The notes below the pieces were generated by a model, which worked only from the letters and a program-made list of their open reading frames with translations, did no database searches and was not told the DNA's origin. The translations under genes were made by a program, and so were the position numbers. Shown one piece after another: positions 29,727 through 36,238 of a DNA stretch of 36,238 nt. Source of the DNA: Spirochaetales bacterium (GTDB taxonomy: Bacteria; Spirochaetota; Spirochaetia; SZUA-6; RPPD01); the NCBI GenBank assembly GCA_016934415.1, contig JAFGSW010000067.1, positions 1 to 36,238 of the forward strand, read 5' to 3'. Each line of letters begins with the position of its first letter. Position 1 is the first letter of the stretch.

Positions 29727-30908
29727 TCAATGTTTTTCAGGGGAAGACGATGCCCCGTCGCCGGCCGAATGATCTTCAGCCCGCGACAGCCCGCCTTCGG
29801 CCGTCTCGCCGCCGGCGAGCGAGAGCCGGCCGGCGTCTTCCTCCCCCAGGCGCGCGCGGATCGCGGAGAGCGCGCTTTCGGCCGACGCGCGCGTTTCGGG
29901 GGAGAGCCTCCGTTCGTCTTTCAAATAGAAGAGCGGCCTGACCGACCGGCGGCCGCCGCAGGAGGCGAGGGCGGTCAGGGCCGCGGATTTCAACTCGCCG
30001 TTTCCGACCGCAAGCGCCTCCAGGAGCAGGCCCTCGGCCCGCCCGTCGGCGAGTTCGCCCAAGGCGATGACGATTTCCCTGCGCAGTTCCTCTTCGGCCG
30101 CCGCGGAATACAGTCCGACGAGGAAGGAGCTCCCGCCGTTGATGCGCTTGCGCGCGATTTTTTTGACTGCGGCGATCCTGTCGGGAAGCGCGGCCGTCTC
30201 GGCCTTCAGGAAAGCGTATCGGTCCGCGTCCCCTCCAAGCGCCTCAACGCTGAGGTAGCCGATGTCGAAGTCTCCCTGCGCCGCGGCTCGGCGGAGCAAT
30301 TCCGCGACCGCCGGATTCTCCGGGCCGTAATGCTTCAACAGCAGCTTGAGAGAAGTCTTCCGTTCATAGGGGTCTCCGGAGAACCTGACCTTGGAAACGA
30401 AATAGAGAAATTTCAGATCGGCAGCCCGGCCGATCTCCGATAATCGGGTCGCGAGCAAAGCCATCGCTTTCTTCACATCCTCCCTCGCGTTCGTCAAGCC
30501 GTCCGTACGGGCGGTGAGCACGGTCTCGATCCCGGTTTCGTGGATGGAAAAGGAACGGCAGCGCCGCCTCAAGGTCCGCCAAGCACGGGCTACGCCGCCG
30601 TCGATCACCTCCCGCCCCGCCGAAGCGTTGATACGGGCGAAGTCATCCTCGTCGAAGCGCAAACCCAAACGGGACGAGCCGGGATGGGATATCTCCAGCG
30701 GAGGAGGCAGCAAATTCCCCGCTGCGAGTGAAATTCTGACGAAGTTTTTATATTCATATATAAATGAGGAAATATCGAAGGTATGGTTACCCGCGCGTTC
30801 GGCGGTATGGGAGGGGCGGTCATTTTTTTCATTGAGGAGGGAGAGGCTGTCTTTGACGAGGTAAAAGAAGGTTTTCATCATCCGTCCGACGGTTTTCAGG
30901 AAAGGCAT
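29727..30908 (-). CDS. HEAT-like repeat protein 3, first gene of the Hsp70 operon
   Basis: This 393-residue protein lacks a clear transmembrane helix but begins with an amphipathic hydrophobic stretch (TFFYLVKDSLSLL). The middle domain matches the other two proteins (VRISLAAGNLLPPPLEIS, DDFARINASAGREVIDG, SIHETGIETVLTA). HEAT-like helices follow (about 190-350), and the tail has GRLSLAG (360-366) and GGLS (372-375). A consensus promoter lies 23 bases before ATG 30908. ATG 30881 (MMKTF) is an alternative start. It heads the four-gene operon. Its role is unknown, and membrane-peripheral scaffold or Hsp70 adaptor is a guess from context. Confidence 0.75.
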   Translation of the reverse strand: MPFLKTVGRMMKTFFYLVKDSLSLLNEKNDRPSHTAERAGNHTFDISSFIYEYKNFVRISLAAGNLLPPPLEISHPGSSRLGLRFDEDDFARINASAGREVIDGGVARAWRTLRRRCRSFSIHETGIETVLTARTDGLTNAREDVKKAMALLATRLSEIGRAADLKFLYFVSKVRFSGDPYERKTSLKLLLKHYGPENPAVAELLRRAAAQGDFDIGYLSVEALGGDADRYAFLKAETAALPDRIAAVKKIARKRINGGSSFLVGLYSAAAEEELRREIVIALGELADGRAEGLLLEALAVGNGELKSAALTALASCGGRRSVRPLFYLKDERRLSPETRASAESALSAIRARLGEEDAGRLSLAGGETAEGGLSRAEDHSAGDGASSSPEKH

Positions 30909-30931
30909 ACGCAGGCTCGGTGCTCGGATAA

Positions 30932-30960
30932 ATTATAGGGCGGGTCCGGTCTGAAGTCAA
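30932..30960 (-). promoter_or_regulatory. Promoter of the HEAT/Hsp70 operon
   Basis: On the minus strand TTGACT (30960-30955), a 17-base spacer and consensus TATAAT (30937-30932) form a strong housekeeping promoter. Confidence 0.85.
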
Positions 30961-31038
30961 TGAAAACACCGTTACTCGGAATCGCCTCCGCCCGCCGGTC
31001 CGGCGTTATCGTCTGCAACCGAAAGACCTCCCCCGTCC

Positions 31039-31067
31039 TTGACAGCTCCAACCGATTCACGTACCGT
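31039..31067 (+). promoter_or_regulatory. Promoter of the DAHP synthase fusion, leaderless
   Basis: TTGACA (31039-31044), a 17-base spacer and TACCGT (31062-31067) stand five bases before ATG 31073. There is no ribosome site and no room for an attenuator, so any amino-acid control must act on initiation or on the enzyme. Confidence 0.6.
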
Positions 31068-31072
31068 CAATC

Positions 31073-32995
31073 ATGGTCATCGTGCTCGATCGCAACATCA
31101 ACGACAAGGAAAAAGAATCGATCCGCTCCTTCCTGGAGGGGAAGGGCTTCAAGATCAGGGAGATCGTGGGCGAGGAGGAGACGATTTTCGGCGCGGTGGG
31201 CATGGCCGCGGTCGACCACCGCGAGGTCGAGCTCCTGCCGGGCGTCAAGCGCGTCATCCCCATTTCTTCGCCCTACAAGCTCGCTTCGCGCGAGTTCCGG
31301 AAGGACGACACCGTCGTCGACCTCGGGCCGGTTAAGATCGGCGGGCGGCGGGTGGTGGTGATCGCCGGGCCGTGCGCGGTCGAGTCGCGCGCGCAGATCC
31401 TGGAAGCCGCTGAGCTCGTGCGCGAGGCGGGCGCGGTGATCCTGCGCGGCGGGGCGTACAAGCCGCGCACCTCGCCCTACGCCTTCCAGGGCCTGGGCGA
31501 AGAGGGGCTGCGCCACTTGAAGGAGGCGGGCGAGAAGTTCGGCATGCCCGTGGTGAGCGAGATCGTCACCACCGAGCACGTCGATCTCCTCAAGGACTAC
31601 GTCGACATTTTCCAGATCGGGGCGCGCAACATGCAGAACTTCGAGCTTTTAAAGAAGGTCGGGGCGATGAAGAAGCCGGTGCTCCTGAAGCGCGGCCTGG
31701 CCGCCACCATCCAGGACCTCCTCATGTCCGCCGAGTACCTGCTCGCCCACGGCGCCGAGGACGTGATCCTCTGCGAGCGCGGCATCCGCACCTTCGAAAC
31801 CGCCACCCGCAACACCCTCGACCTGTCCGCCATCCCGGTGGTGAGGAAGCTCTCCCACCTGCCCGTCTTCGTCGACCCGAGCCACGCCACCGGCCTGCGC
31901 GAGAAGGTGCCGCCCATGGCGCTGGCGGCGGTGGCCGCGGGCGCGCACGGCATCACGGTGGAGGTCCATCCCGACCCGGAGAAGGCGCTTTCCGACGGCG
32001 CGCAATCGCTCTATCCCGAACAGTTCCGCAAGCTCATGCGCGACATCGAAGCCATGGCGCCGGTCATCGAAAAGGAGATGGCGCGCCTGCCTTCCATCGC
32101 GAAACCGCGGGCGGCGGCCGCCGGGAAGAAAACCGGCCGGGCCGCGGCGGCGCGCGCGGCGGCGGCAATCGTTGCCTTCCAGGGCGAGCGCGGATCGTTC
32201 AGCGAAAAGGCCATCGCCCTCTACTTCCACGAGGAGGTGGAGCCGCTCGCCGTGCCCGAGTTCCGGGACATCTTCGAGGCGGTGCTCGCGGGGCGCGCGC
32301 GCTACGGCATGGTCCCCGTCGAGAATTCGCTCTCCGGCTCGATCCACCAGAACTACGACCTCCTCCTCCAGTTCCCGGACACGGCCATTGTCGGGGAGAA
32401 AAAGATCCGCATCGTCCACAACCTCATCGGCACCAAGGACTCAGCGATCGAGGACGTGCGCCGCGTCTACTCGCACCCGCAGGGGCTGGCCCAGTGCGAG
32501 AAGTTCCTCGAGGCCTACCCGGCGTGGGAGAAGATTTCGTATTACGACACGGCCGGCTCGGCGGCGCACGTGGCCGAGGCGGGCCTGAAGGAGAACGCCG
32601 CCATCGCGAGCGAGGAGGCGGCCGCCATCTACGGCCTGAAAATCCTCAAGCCCGGCGTCGAGACCAACCCGCAGAATTACACGCGCTTCGTCATCATCGC
32701 CCGGACCGGCGGCAAAGGGGGGGGCGAATTGAAGGCGGAGGAGGCGAACCGGGTTTCCATTGTCTTCGCCACGCTGGACAAACCGGGCGCGCTCTTCTTC
32801 GCGCTCGAGGTGCTCGCCCGGCGCTCGCTCAACATGACCAAGCTCGAGTCCCGTCCGATTCCCGGCAAGCCCTGGGAGTACATGTTCTACCTCGATCTCG
32901 CCCTGCCCCCCGACCGCGCCGCCTTCGCCGAGGCGCTCGAGGAGCTCAAGAAACACACCGAGGACCTGCGCGTCCTCGGGATCTACAAAGCCTGA
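31073..32995 (+). CDS. aroF/pheA: Fusion enzyme: DAHP synthase, prephenate dehydratase and ACT domain
   Basis: This 640-residue protein has three parts. Residues 1-68 are a ferredoxin-like regulatory domain and 80-335 a type I-beta DAHP synthase barrel. The barrel shows AGPCAVES (98-105), LRGGAYKPRTSPYAFQG (124-140), LCERGIRTFE (233-242) and FVDPSHATG (266-274). A low-complexity Ala/Lys/Arg linker (341-365) leads to prephenate dehydratase, with AFQGERGSFSEKA (368-380), VPVENSLSGSIHQNYD (414-429) and NYTRFVI (535-541). ACT (about 558-635) has the Phe-binding ESRP motif (592-595). It joins the first step of the shikimate pathway to the committed step of phenylalanine synthesis. No chorismate mutase domain is present, so that enzyme must be elsewhere. 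Confidence 0.95.
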   Translation: MVIVLDRNINDKEKESIRSFLEGKGFKIREIVGEEETIFGAVGMAAVDHREVELLPGVKRVIPISSPYKLASREFRKDDTVVDLGPVKIGGRRVVVIAGPCAVESRAQILEAAELVREAGAVILRGGAYKPRTSPYAFQGLGEEGLRHLKEAGEKFGMPVVSEIVTTEHVDLLKDYVDIFQIGARNMQNFELLKKVGAMKKPVLLKRGLAATIQDLLMSAEYLLAHGAEDVILCERGIRTFETATRNTLDLSAIPVVRKLSHLPVFVDPSHATGLREKVPPMALAAVAAGAHGITVEVHPDPEKALSDGAQSLYPEQFRKLMRDIEAMAPVIEKEMARLPSIAKPRAAAAGKKTGRAAAARAAAAIVAFQGERGSFSEKAIALYFHEEVEPLAVPEFRDIFEAVLAGRARYGMVPVENSLSGSIHQNYDLLLQFPDTAIVGEKKIRIVHNLIGTKDSAIEDVRRVYSHPQGLAQCEKFLEAYPAWEKISYYDTAGSAAHVAEAGLKENAAIASEEAAAIYGLKILKPGVETNPQNYTRFVIIARTGGKGGGELKAEEANRVSIVFATLDKPGALFFALEVLARRSLNMTKLESRPIPGKPWEYMFYLDLALPPDRAAFAEALEELKKHTEDLRVLGIYKA

Positions 32996-33510
32996 CACAT
33001 TGCCCTCTGCGGGCGGCGAAAGACTCGCCGATGGCGCCCTTGGCGCCGAGGCTGAGGCGAGGGTGCACCGCAAGGTTTTTACAGCCGATCGGCGGACACA
33101 GAGTCCGCGTGCCGGTTTGTCTCTTTCAGCTTTCGCTGCGAGCGAAGATTCTTCTCGTGTGACGACAAGCGTTTCCCTGCGCAGGGGGGCGCAACGACTC
33201 CACCAGCTGGTGGAATCCAGGGAGGGCGTTTGTGTAAACGCCCTCCCTGGACCCTCCCAAACCCGCGTGCCTCGGCATCCTGCCTCGGAACGCTCCGGAC
33301 AACGGCGCCATCCTTGGCGCCGACTAGAAAGTCGTAATGTTAAATTACTTTCGTCGAACGTTCTGCACCTTGACGCCGTGCGAAGCGCAGCGAAGGCAAT
33401 TGCCAAAAAACTCTGTTGGACGCAGTTATGTAAACAAAAAAATTTTATAGACTGAAGAAACATTCATTAATTCTCTTTGCTTCTCTTTATCCGCACCTTT
33501 CCCTATCTTC
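32996..33510. other. Hairpin-rich non-coding region
   Basis: Although frames are open, none looks like a gene. It contains many perfect hairpins: TCCAGGGAGGGCGTTT with its complement around loop GTGT (33217-33252), CCACCAGCTGGTGG (near 33200), GGCGCC-ATCCTT-GGCGCC (near 33306), GACT-AGAA-AGTC and GTAAT-GTTAA-ATTAC (near 33323-33350). 33370-33480 turns AT-rich. It may be a structured RNA or mobile-element debris, and no family is recognised. Confidence 0.45.
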
Positions 33511-33550
33511 TTATCGGTGTTATCGGTTTCTATCGGTGCAATCGGCGGTT
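33511..33550. repeat. Short tandem ATCGGT-type intergenic repeat
   Basis: ATCGGT at 33513, 33522 and 33532 plus ATCGGC at 33541, ending in GGTTC as at 203-242. Confidence 0.7.
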
Positions 33551-33596
33551 CTCCTTCCTGGTTTCCTGTCCCTCCTGGGTTCCTTATAAATTCCTC

Positions 33597-34886
33597 TCAA
33601 GGAGATCCTGGAAAGAACTCCGGATGCTCCCGCCGGTAGTCGTCGAACGTGCCCGGGGGCGAGCCCAGGGTAAAATCGAGGTCGATGCCCTCCAGGCGCC
33701 GGATTTCGGTCGCGTCGGGATCGGCCGGGAGGTCGTAGTCGACGAAGCGGTAGATGGGCCCGCGGGTCGAGACGGAGAGGGCCGGGTCGCCCAGGATGAC
33801 CATGCCAAGAAACCACTCGTCGCTCGTGCGGCCGTAATAGTCGTACCAGATCTCGAAGGCGTCGCCCCAGGTCCCCCGTTCGGAAAGCACCTGGTTGAAG
33901 ACGAGGGGGTGGTAACAGCCGCCCACCTTGGTGGAGCCGAACACCGCCAGGCCCCAGTCGGTGTCGGTGAGATAGCTCATCCCCAGATTTTGCTCGGTGA
34001 AGCGCGCGGCGCTGCAGTTGTACAAGTTATAGAACAGCCCCTGGGGGTTGACGGCCGCGATATCCCGCGAGGTGAAAGTGTTGTACAGGCTCCCCTCCTG
34101 CACGCACAGGGCGGTCGGGTAGGAGTGGATCCATTGGTAGACGAACTCATAGCCCGGGCCGCTCAAGCCGCTTGCGTAGTCGGTCCGGCGGGTGACGGAG
34201 ACCGATTCCTTGCGGGAAACCGTGGGGTAGATGAGGCTCAGGCCGAAGCTCGATCCGGGACGGTAATCGAACCAACTGTCGTCCTTGAACACGAGCGCGT
34301 CAGACGGCGCCGCCATGGTCCCGGAGCGGAAACGGTGATTTTTATCGAAATAGCGCAGGAGCCCCGAGTCCGATCCGGAAACGCGCGAGACGTGATATTT
34401 CAGGGACAGGGGGGAATGGCTCTCGAACATGCCGTCGCGGTTATAGTCGGCCCAGGACGAGTCCGGGTCCATGAGGTACAGGTCGCAGGGGAACTGCTCC
34501 ACGCCATTGGCCCCGACCCGGATGTACCAGGCTGCGGGCAGACCGCCGACGAGGAGGGCGCCGTCCATATTCCGGGTGCGGTGGGCTTCCGCGAGCCGGG
34601 CGCGCAGGTCGACGGCCGTTCCGCCCGTCCAGCTTTCGATCGTAACGGCGATCCCGTCCGCCGTCAGGTCGGTCCGGTATTGCTCAAGGGCCCCGGCCAG
34701 GACCTCCGCCCTCCCGCCGTCGACGAGGACGAGCAGGCGTTGGGTGCGATCGAACCGGCCGCTGAATCCCGAGTTGTCATTGAGAAGAAGAAGCGAACAG
34801 GACGATAAAAGCGCCGCCCAGAGGAGCGCTCCCGCTGCGGCCAGCGCGAGGCTCCTCAAGGACGGGCGGAGGAACTGTTTCGTCAT
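33597..34886 (-). CDS. Lipoprotein with gingipain-like (peptidase C25) fold
   Basis: This 429-residue protein starts at ATG 34886, which begins a lipoprotein signal with lipobox LLSSC (Cys30). The upstream part of the open frame is not used. The segments LLVLVDGG, DGALLVGGLPAAWY (108-121) and YLMDPDSSWADYNRDGMFES resemble the start of the caspase-like C25 domain. YNLYNCSAARF with Cys291, LAVFGSTKVGG and MVILGDPALSV resemble its end. His254 (WIHSYP), 37 residues before Cys291, is a candidate dyad partner, though the usual GHG motif is absent, so activity is doubtful. It would be anchored outside the inner membrane, possibly processing surface proteins. It is a single gene with a leaderless-type promoter. 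Confidence 0.7.
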   Translation of the reverse strand: MTKQFLRPSLRSLALAAAGALLWAALLSSCSLLLLNDNSGFSGRFDRTQRLLVLVDGGRAEVLAGALEQYRTDLTADGIAVTIESWTGGTAVDLRARLAEAHRTRNMDGALLVGGLPAAWYIRVGANGVEQFPCDLYLMDPDSSWADYNRDGMFESHSPLSLKYHVSRVSGSDSGLLRYFDKNHRFRSGTMAAPSDALVFKDDSWFDYRPGSSFGLSLIYPTVSRKESVSVTRRTDYASGLSGPGYEFVYQWIHSYPTALCVQEGSLYNTFTSRDIAAVNPQGLFYNLYNCSAARFTEQNLGMSYLTDTDWGLAVFGSTKVGGCYHPLVFNQVLSERGTWGDAFEIWYDYYGRTSDEWFLGMVILGDPALSVSTRGPIYRFVDYDLPADPDATEIRRLEGIDLDFTLGSPPGTFDDYRREHPEFFPGSP

Positions 34887-34892
34887 AATAAA

Positions 34893-34922
34893 AGTATACT
34901 GGCCGGAGGAGGGGATTGCCAA
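34893..34922 (-). promoter_or_regulatory. Promoter of the C25-like lipoprotein, leaderless
   Basis: On the minus strand TTGGCA (34922-34917), an 18-base spacer and TATACT (34898-34893) stand six bases before the ATG at 34886. No ribosome site is seen. Confidence 0.6.
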
Positions 34923-35153
34923 GGTATTTGAGGGGGATTTTCGGCGCTGTCCCCATGGGGGGGATGGGGGAAGATCAGGAAGTTGTGGGCGGTTTCCGAA
35001 ATGAACGTCATATTTTCGCGAGTGGATTGAAACCGCGGTGCCGAGCTTGCTCGGCAAAACTACCGGATTGGGAAGATAAGGAAGATGGAGGGAGTGGGTC
35101 TTCTTCGGATAACCGGGATGTGTGCTGGTAGTGCCGGGTAAATAACTTGGCTT
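34923..35153. other. Intergenic, no gene seen
   Basis: The only structure noted is a perfect 7-bp hairpin GCCGAGC-TT-GCTCGGC near 35041 and a lone GTGGATTGAAAC near 35022-35033. GGAAGAT-type purine runs fill the rest. Confidence 0.4.
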
Positions 35154-35544
35154 GTGATTTTCTCCATGGGAATTTCCCTATACCCGGGCCTCAAGTATGA
35201 GCGCCAGCGCGTGTACCCGCTGTACTACAAAGGTCAACCGGTCAGCGCCTACATCGCGGACCTGGAGGTGGAAGACACCATCATCGTGGAACTGAAGTCC
35301 GTGAAAGAGCTTCACAAGACCATGGAAGCCGTCGCGGGGTTCTCAATTATTATGCGGTCAATTCCAACGGAATAAAATCCGGTAAACACGATCCCCCCAT
35401 CCATGGGACCCCGCGACACTAGGCCATCCATGGCCGTCGCAGGTCATCGATTATACCAGGCTCGCCAGGCTGGAGGTCGGCTACCTTATGAACTTCAACG
35501 GCACAAGGGTGGAATGGAGGAGGTTCGTGGTCAGGCGGGAGTGA
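35154..35544 (+). pseudogene. Broken GxxExxY-family gene
   Basis: The first part reads GLKYERQRVYPLYYKGQPVS and EVEDTIIVELKSVKELHKTM, the middle of a GxxExxY (PDDEXK-like) protein. The N-terminal GxxExxY motif itself is missing. After MEA the family resemblance stops and resumes in another frame from 35440 (QVIDYTRLARLEVGYLMNFN to the stop at 35542). Removing 35331-35439 would rejoin GAAGCC to CAGGTCATC in frame, so a roughly 109-bp insertion split the gene. GxxExxY proteins are small, of unsettled function, often scattered in accessory DNA. Confidence 0.75.
35331..35439. mobile_element. Small inserted element with 9-bp inverted repeats
   Basis: GTCGCGGGG (35331-35339) and CCCCGCGAC (35409-35417) are perfect inverted repeats 87 bases end to end. 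GCCGTCG occurs at 35328-35334 and 35433-35439, a possible direct repeat around the insertion. It codes for nothing and resembles a miniature inverted-repeat element. Class unknown. Confidence 0.5.
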
Positions 35545-35693
35545 TCTCCCGCCTGGGGTGAACGCAATGGTACGGCGGGCGTCTCGCCCGCCGTAGAGTT
35601 GGTTACTATAAAGAACAGTGTGTTGGGCGCGTTTGTCGGATAAAGCCGGCTCTCCATTACATTTTCTCTATGGCGGGCGGGACGCCCGCCATA
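35532..35693. repeat. Cluster of palindromic GC-rich hairpins
   Basis: CAGGCGGGAG-TGAT-CTCCCGCCTG (35532-35555) overlaps the GxxExxY stop codon. TACGGCGGGCG-TCT-CGCCCGCCGTA (35571-35595) and TATGGCGGGCG-GGA-CGCCCGCCATA (35669-35693) are two copies of one 11-bp-stem REP-like hairpin, with compensatory changes that keep the stem. Confidence 0.8.
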
Positions 35694-35712
35694 CCGTAGG
35701 AAGCGGACGAGG

Positions 35713-35787
35713 CGTCCGGACGCAAGTGTCCGGTGCGCCGTACCGGAAACAGAGGGTGGGCCGTCCGGACGCAAGTGTCCGTTGCGC
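35713..35787. repeat. Direct repeat CGTCCGGACGCAAGTGTCCG
   Basis: Two copies at 35713-35738 and 35762-35787, 49 bases apart, each followed by GTGCGCC or TTGCGCC. Each has an internal GGAC...GTCC hairpin. Confidence 0.75.
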
Positions 35788-35945
35788 CCCACCAAAAAGC
35801 CTTTGCAGTTCCGACTCAGTGGTTCCCCCGATGAGCACGCAAAGCCCGCCGGTCATACCCACCTCTCTCCCTCCTTAAAAAATGGAAAAAATTCGAGTGA
35901 TTTGGCCCTTTTTTTCGCTGTATTAGGTGAGGACAAAAAGTATTT

Positions 35946-35984
35946 CGGGCGCGCGGCTTGAGACGGGCCCGCGCGCCCGTTTTT
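35946..35984 (+). terminator. Rho-independent terminator
   Basis: CGGGCGCGCGG (35946-35956) and CCGCGCGCCCG (35969-35979) form a perfect 11-bp stem followed by TTTTT. No intact plus-strand gene ends just before it, so it may belong to the decayed region or to a small RNA starting after 35879. Confidence 0.75.
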
Positions 35985-36054
35985 CTCCTTTCAGGGCTTG
36001 GTGTGTTGAAAGCCTTTTTACTAGGACGTGAGGGAGGAAAAGAGGAGAATGCGG

Positions 36055-36238
36055 ATGGTGCGGTCAAATCGGAACTTTAATGACTTCAATGAAGAATTCA
36101 GTCGGCCAAACGGGAATTTTAATCGGTGCAATGAAGTATTCAATCGGTCAAACAAGAATTTCAATGAGTCCAACGAAGAAATCAATCGGTCAAACGGGAA
36201 TTTTAATCGGTGCAATGAAGTATTTAATCGGTCAAACA
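36055..36238 (+). CDS. Asn-rich heptapeptide-repeat protein, 5' end only (runs off window)
   Basis: ATG 36055 follows GAGGAG by seven bases (ATG 36049 is also in frame). The frame is open to the window end. It encodes a seven-residue repeat of the form [FVI]-N-[RED]-x-N-x-x, for example FNRCNEV, FNRSNKN, FNESNEE and INRSNGN, with a nearly exact longer-range copy 84 bases apart. One hydrophobic residue per heptad with Asn at two fixed places suggests a regular fibre or coiled-coil-like rod. The minus strand is also open (heptads with FDRL and SSL), so coding strand is not certain. The ribosome site favours plus. No family is recognised. Confidence 0.5.
   Translation, partial: MVRSNRNFNDFNEEFSRPNGNFNRCNEVFNRSNKNFNESNEEINRSNGNFNRCNEVFNRSN

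Noticed and set aside
33350..33440. Possible integron attC site (GTTAAAT, GTTGGAC)
   Set aside because: The partner core site could not be paired convincingly and no cassette structure is present.
33000..33455. Plus-strand 151-codon open frame after the DAHP synthase fusion
   Set aside because: It crosses several perfect hairpins and has no ribosome site or coding-like composition.
33477..34808. Long plus-strand open frame across the C25-like gene
   Set aside because: It is antisense to a lipoprotein with a clear signal and fold motifs.
35010..35035. GTGGATTGAAAC resembling the 3' end of a type I-C CRISPR repeat
   Set aside because: There is only one copy, and no regularly spaced repeats or cas genes.

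Overview
The window is mostly GC-rich, densely coded bacterial DNA. It suggests a spirochaete or close relative (inference, moderate confidence). The grounds are flagellar switch proteins, many lipoproteins with loose lipoboxes, outer-membrane proteins ending in Phe, PEGA, HEAT and Hsp70-like proteins, and LacI/GAF-like sensor debris. There is no rRNA, tRNA or CRISPR array that I can support.

Layout. 1-2100: a lipoprotein with the fold signature of the cholesterol-dependent cytolysin family, whose C-terminal part is visibly AT-richer than its core. 2196-4724: an ECF sigma factor overlapping a FecR/beta-propeller anti-sigma-like membrane protein. 4830-7728: two envelope proteins of one architecture (CsgG/TolB-like N-domain plus barrel-like C-terminus), separated by strong palindromes. 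7976-14392: arsenic and thiol region with acr3, arsC and a divergent arsR, a phage-tail-like scrap, then arsR2-arsP-thioredoxin lipoprotein-ccdA-small thioredoxin-DGC protein. 14393-14976: a broken sensor gene whose frame runs into arsR2. 15120-20417: thrC, a small lipoprotein, murB, a J-domain protein with a possible readthrough membrane tail, and an AraC regulator. 20746-23161: two short FliN-like (SpoA) proteins and a single polypeptide joining FliM to the middle and C-terminal domains of FliG. 23228-25223: a truncated TPR-like gene, gph and a PEGA protein. 25428-30908: an operon on the minus strand of three related HEAT-like proteins and an Hsp70-like ATPase. 31073-32995: DAHP synthase fused to prephenate dehydratase and ACT. 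33597-34886: a C25-peptidase-like lipoprotein. 34923-36238: decayed accessory DNA with a broken GxxExxY gene, palindromic repeats, and the start of an Asn-rich heptapeptide-repeat gene running off the window.

How it works together. The arsenic genes form a coherent set: arsenate reduction, As(III) export, a second permease, two ArsR repressors with visible operators, and a membrane electron carrier with thioredoxin-like partners. The switch operon looks like a compact C-ring module in which FliM and FliG are made as one chain. The Hsp70/HEAT operon has one strong promoter and a shared GRLSLAG-like tail on all three HEAT proteins, which suggests a multi-protein machine. Several promoters place the -10 box 4-8 bases before a start codon with no Shine-Dalgarno site, so leaderless mRNAs seem common here.

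The best candidates for something undescribed are the FliM-FliG fusion, the lipid-anchored CDC-like protein with its exchanged C-terminal module, and the Hsp70/HEAT trio with the shared tail motif.
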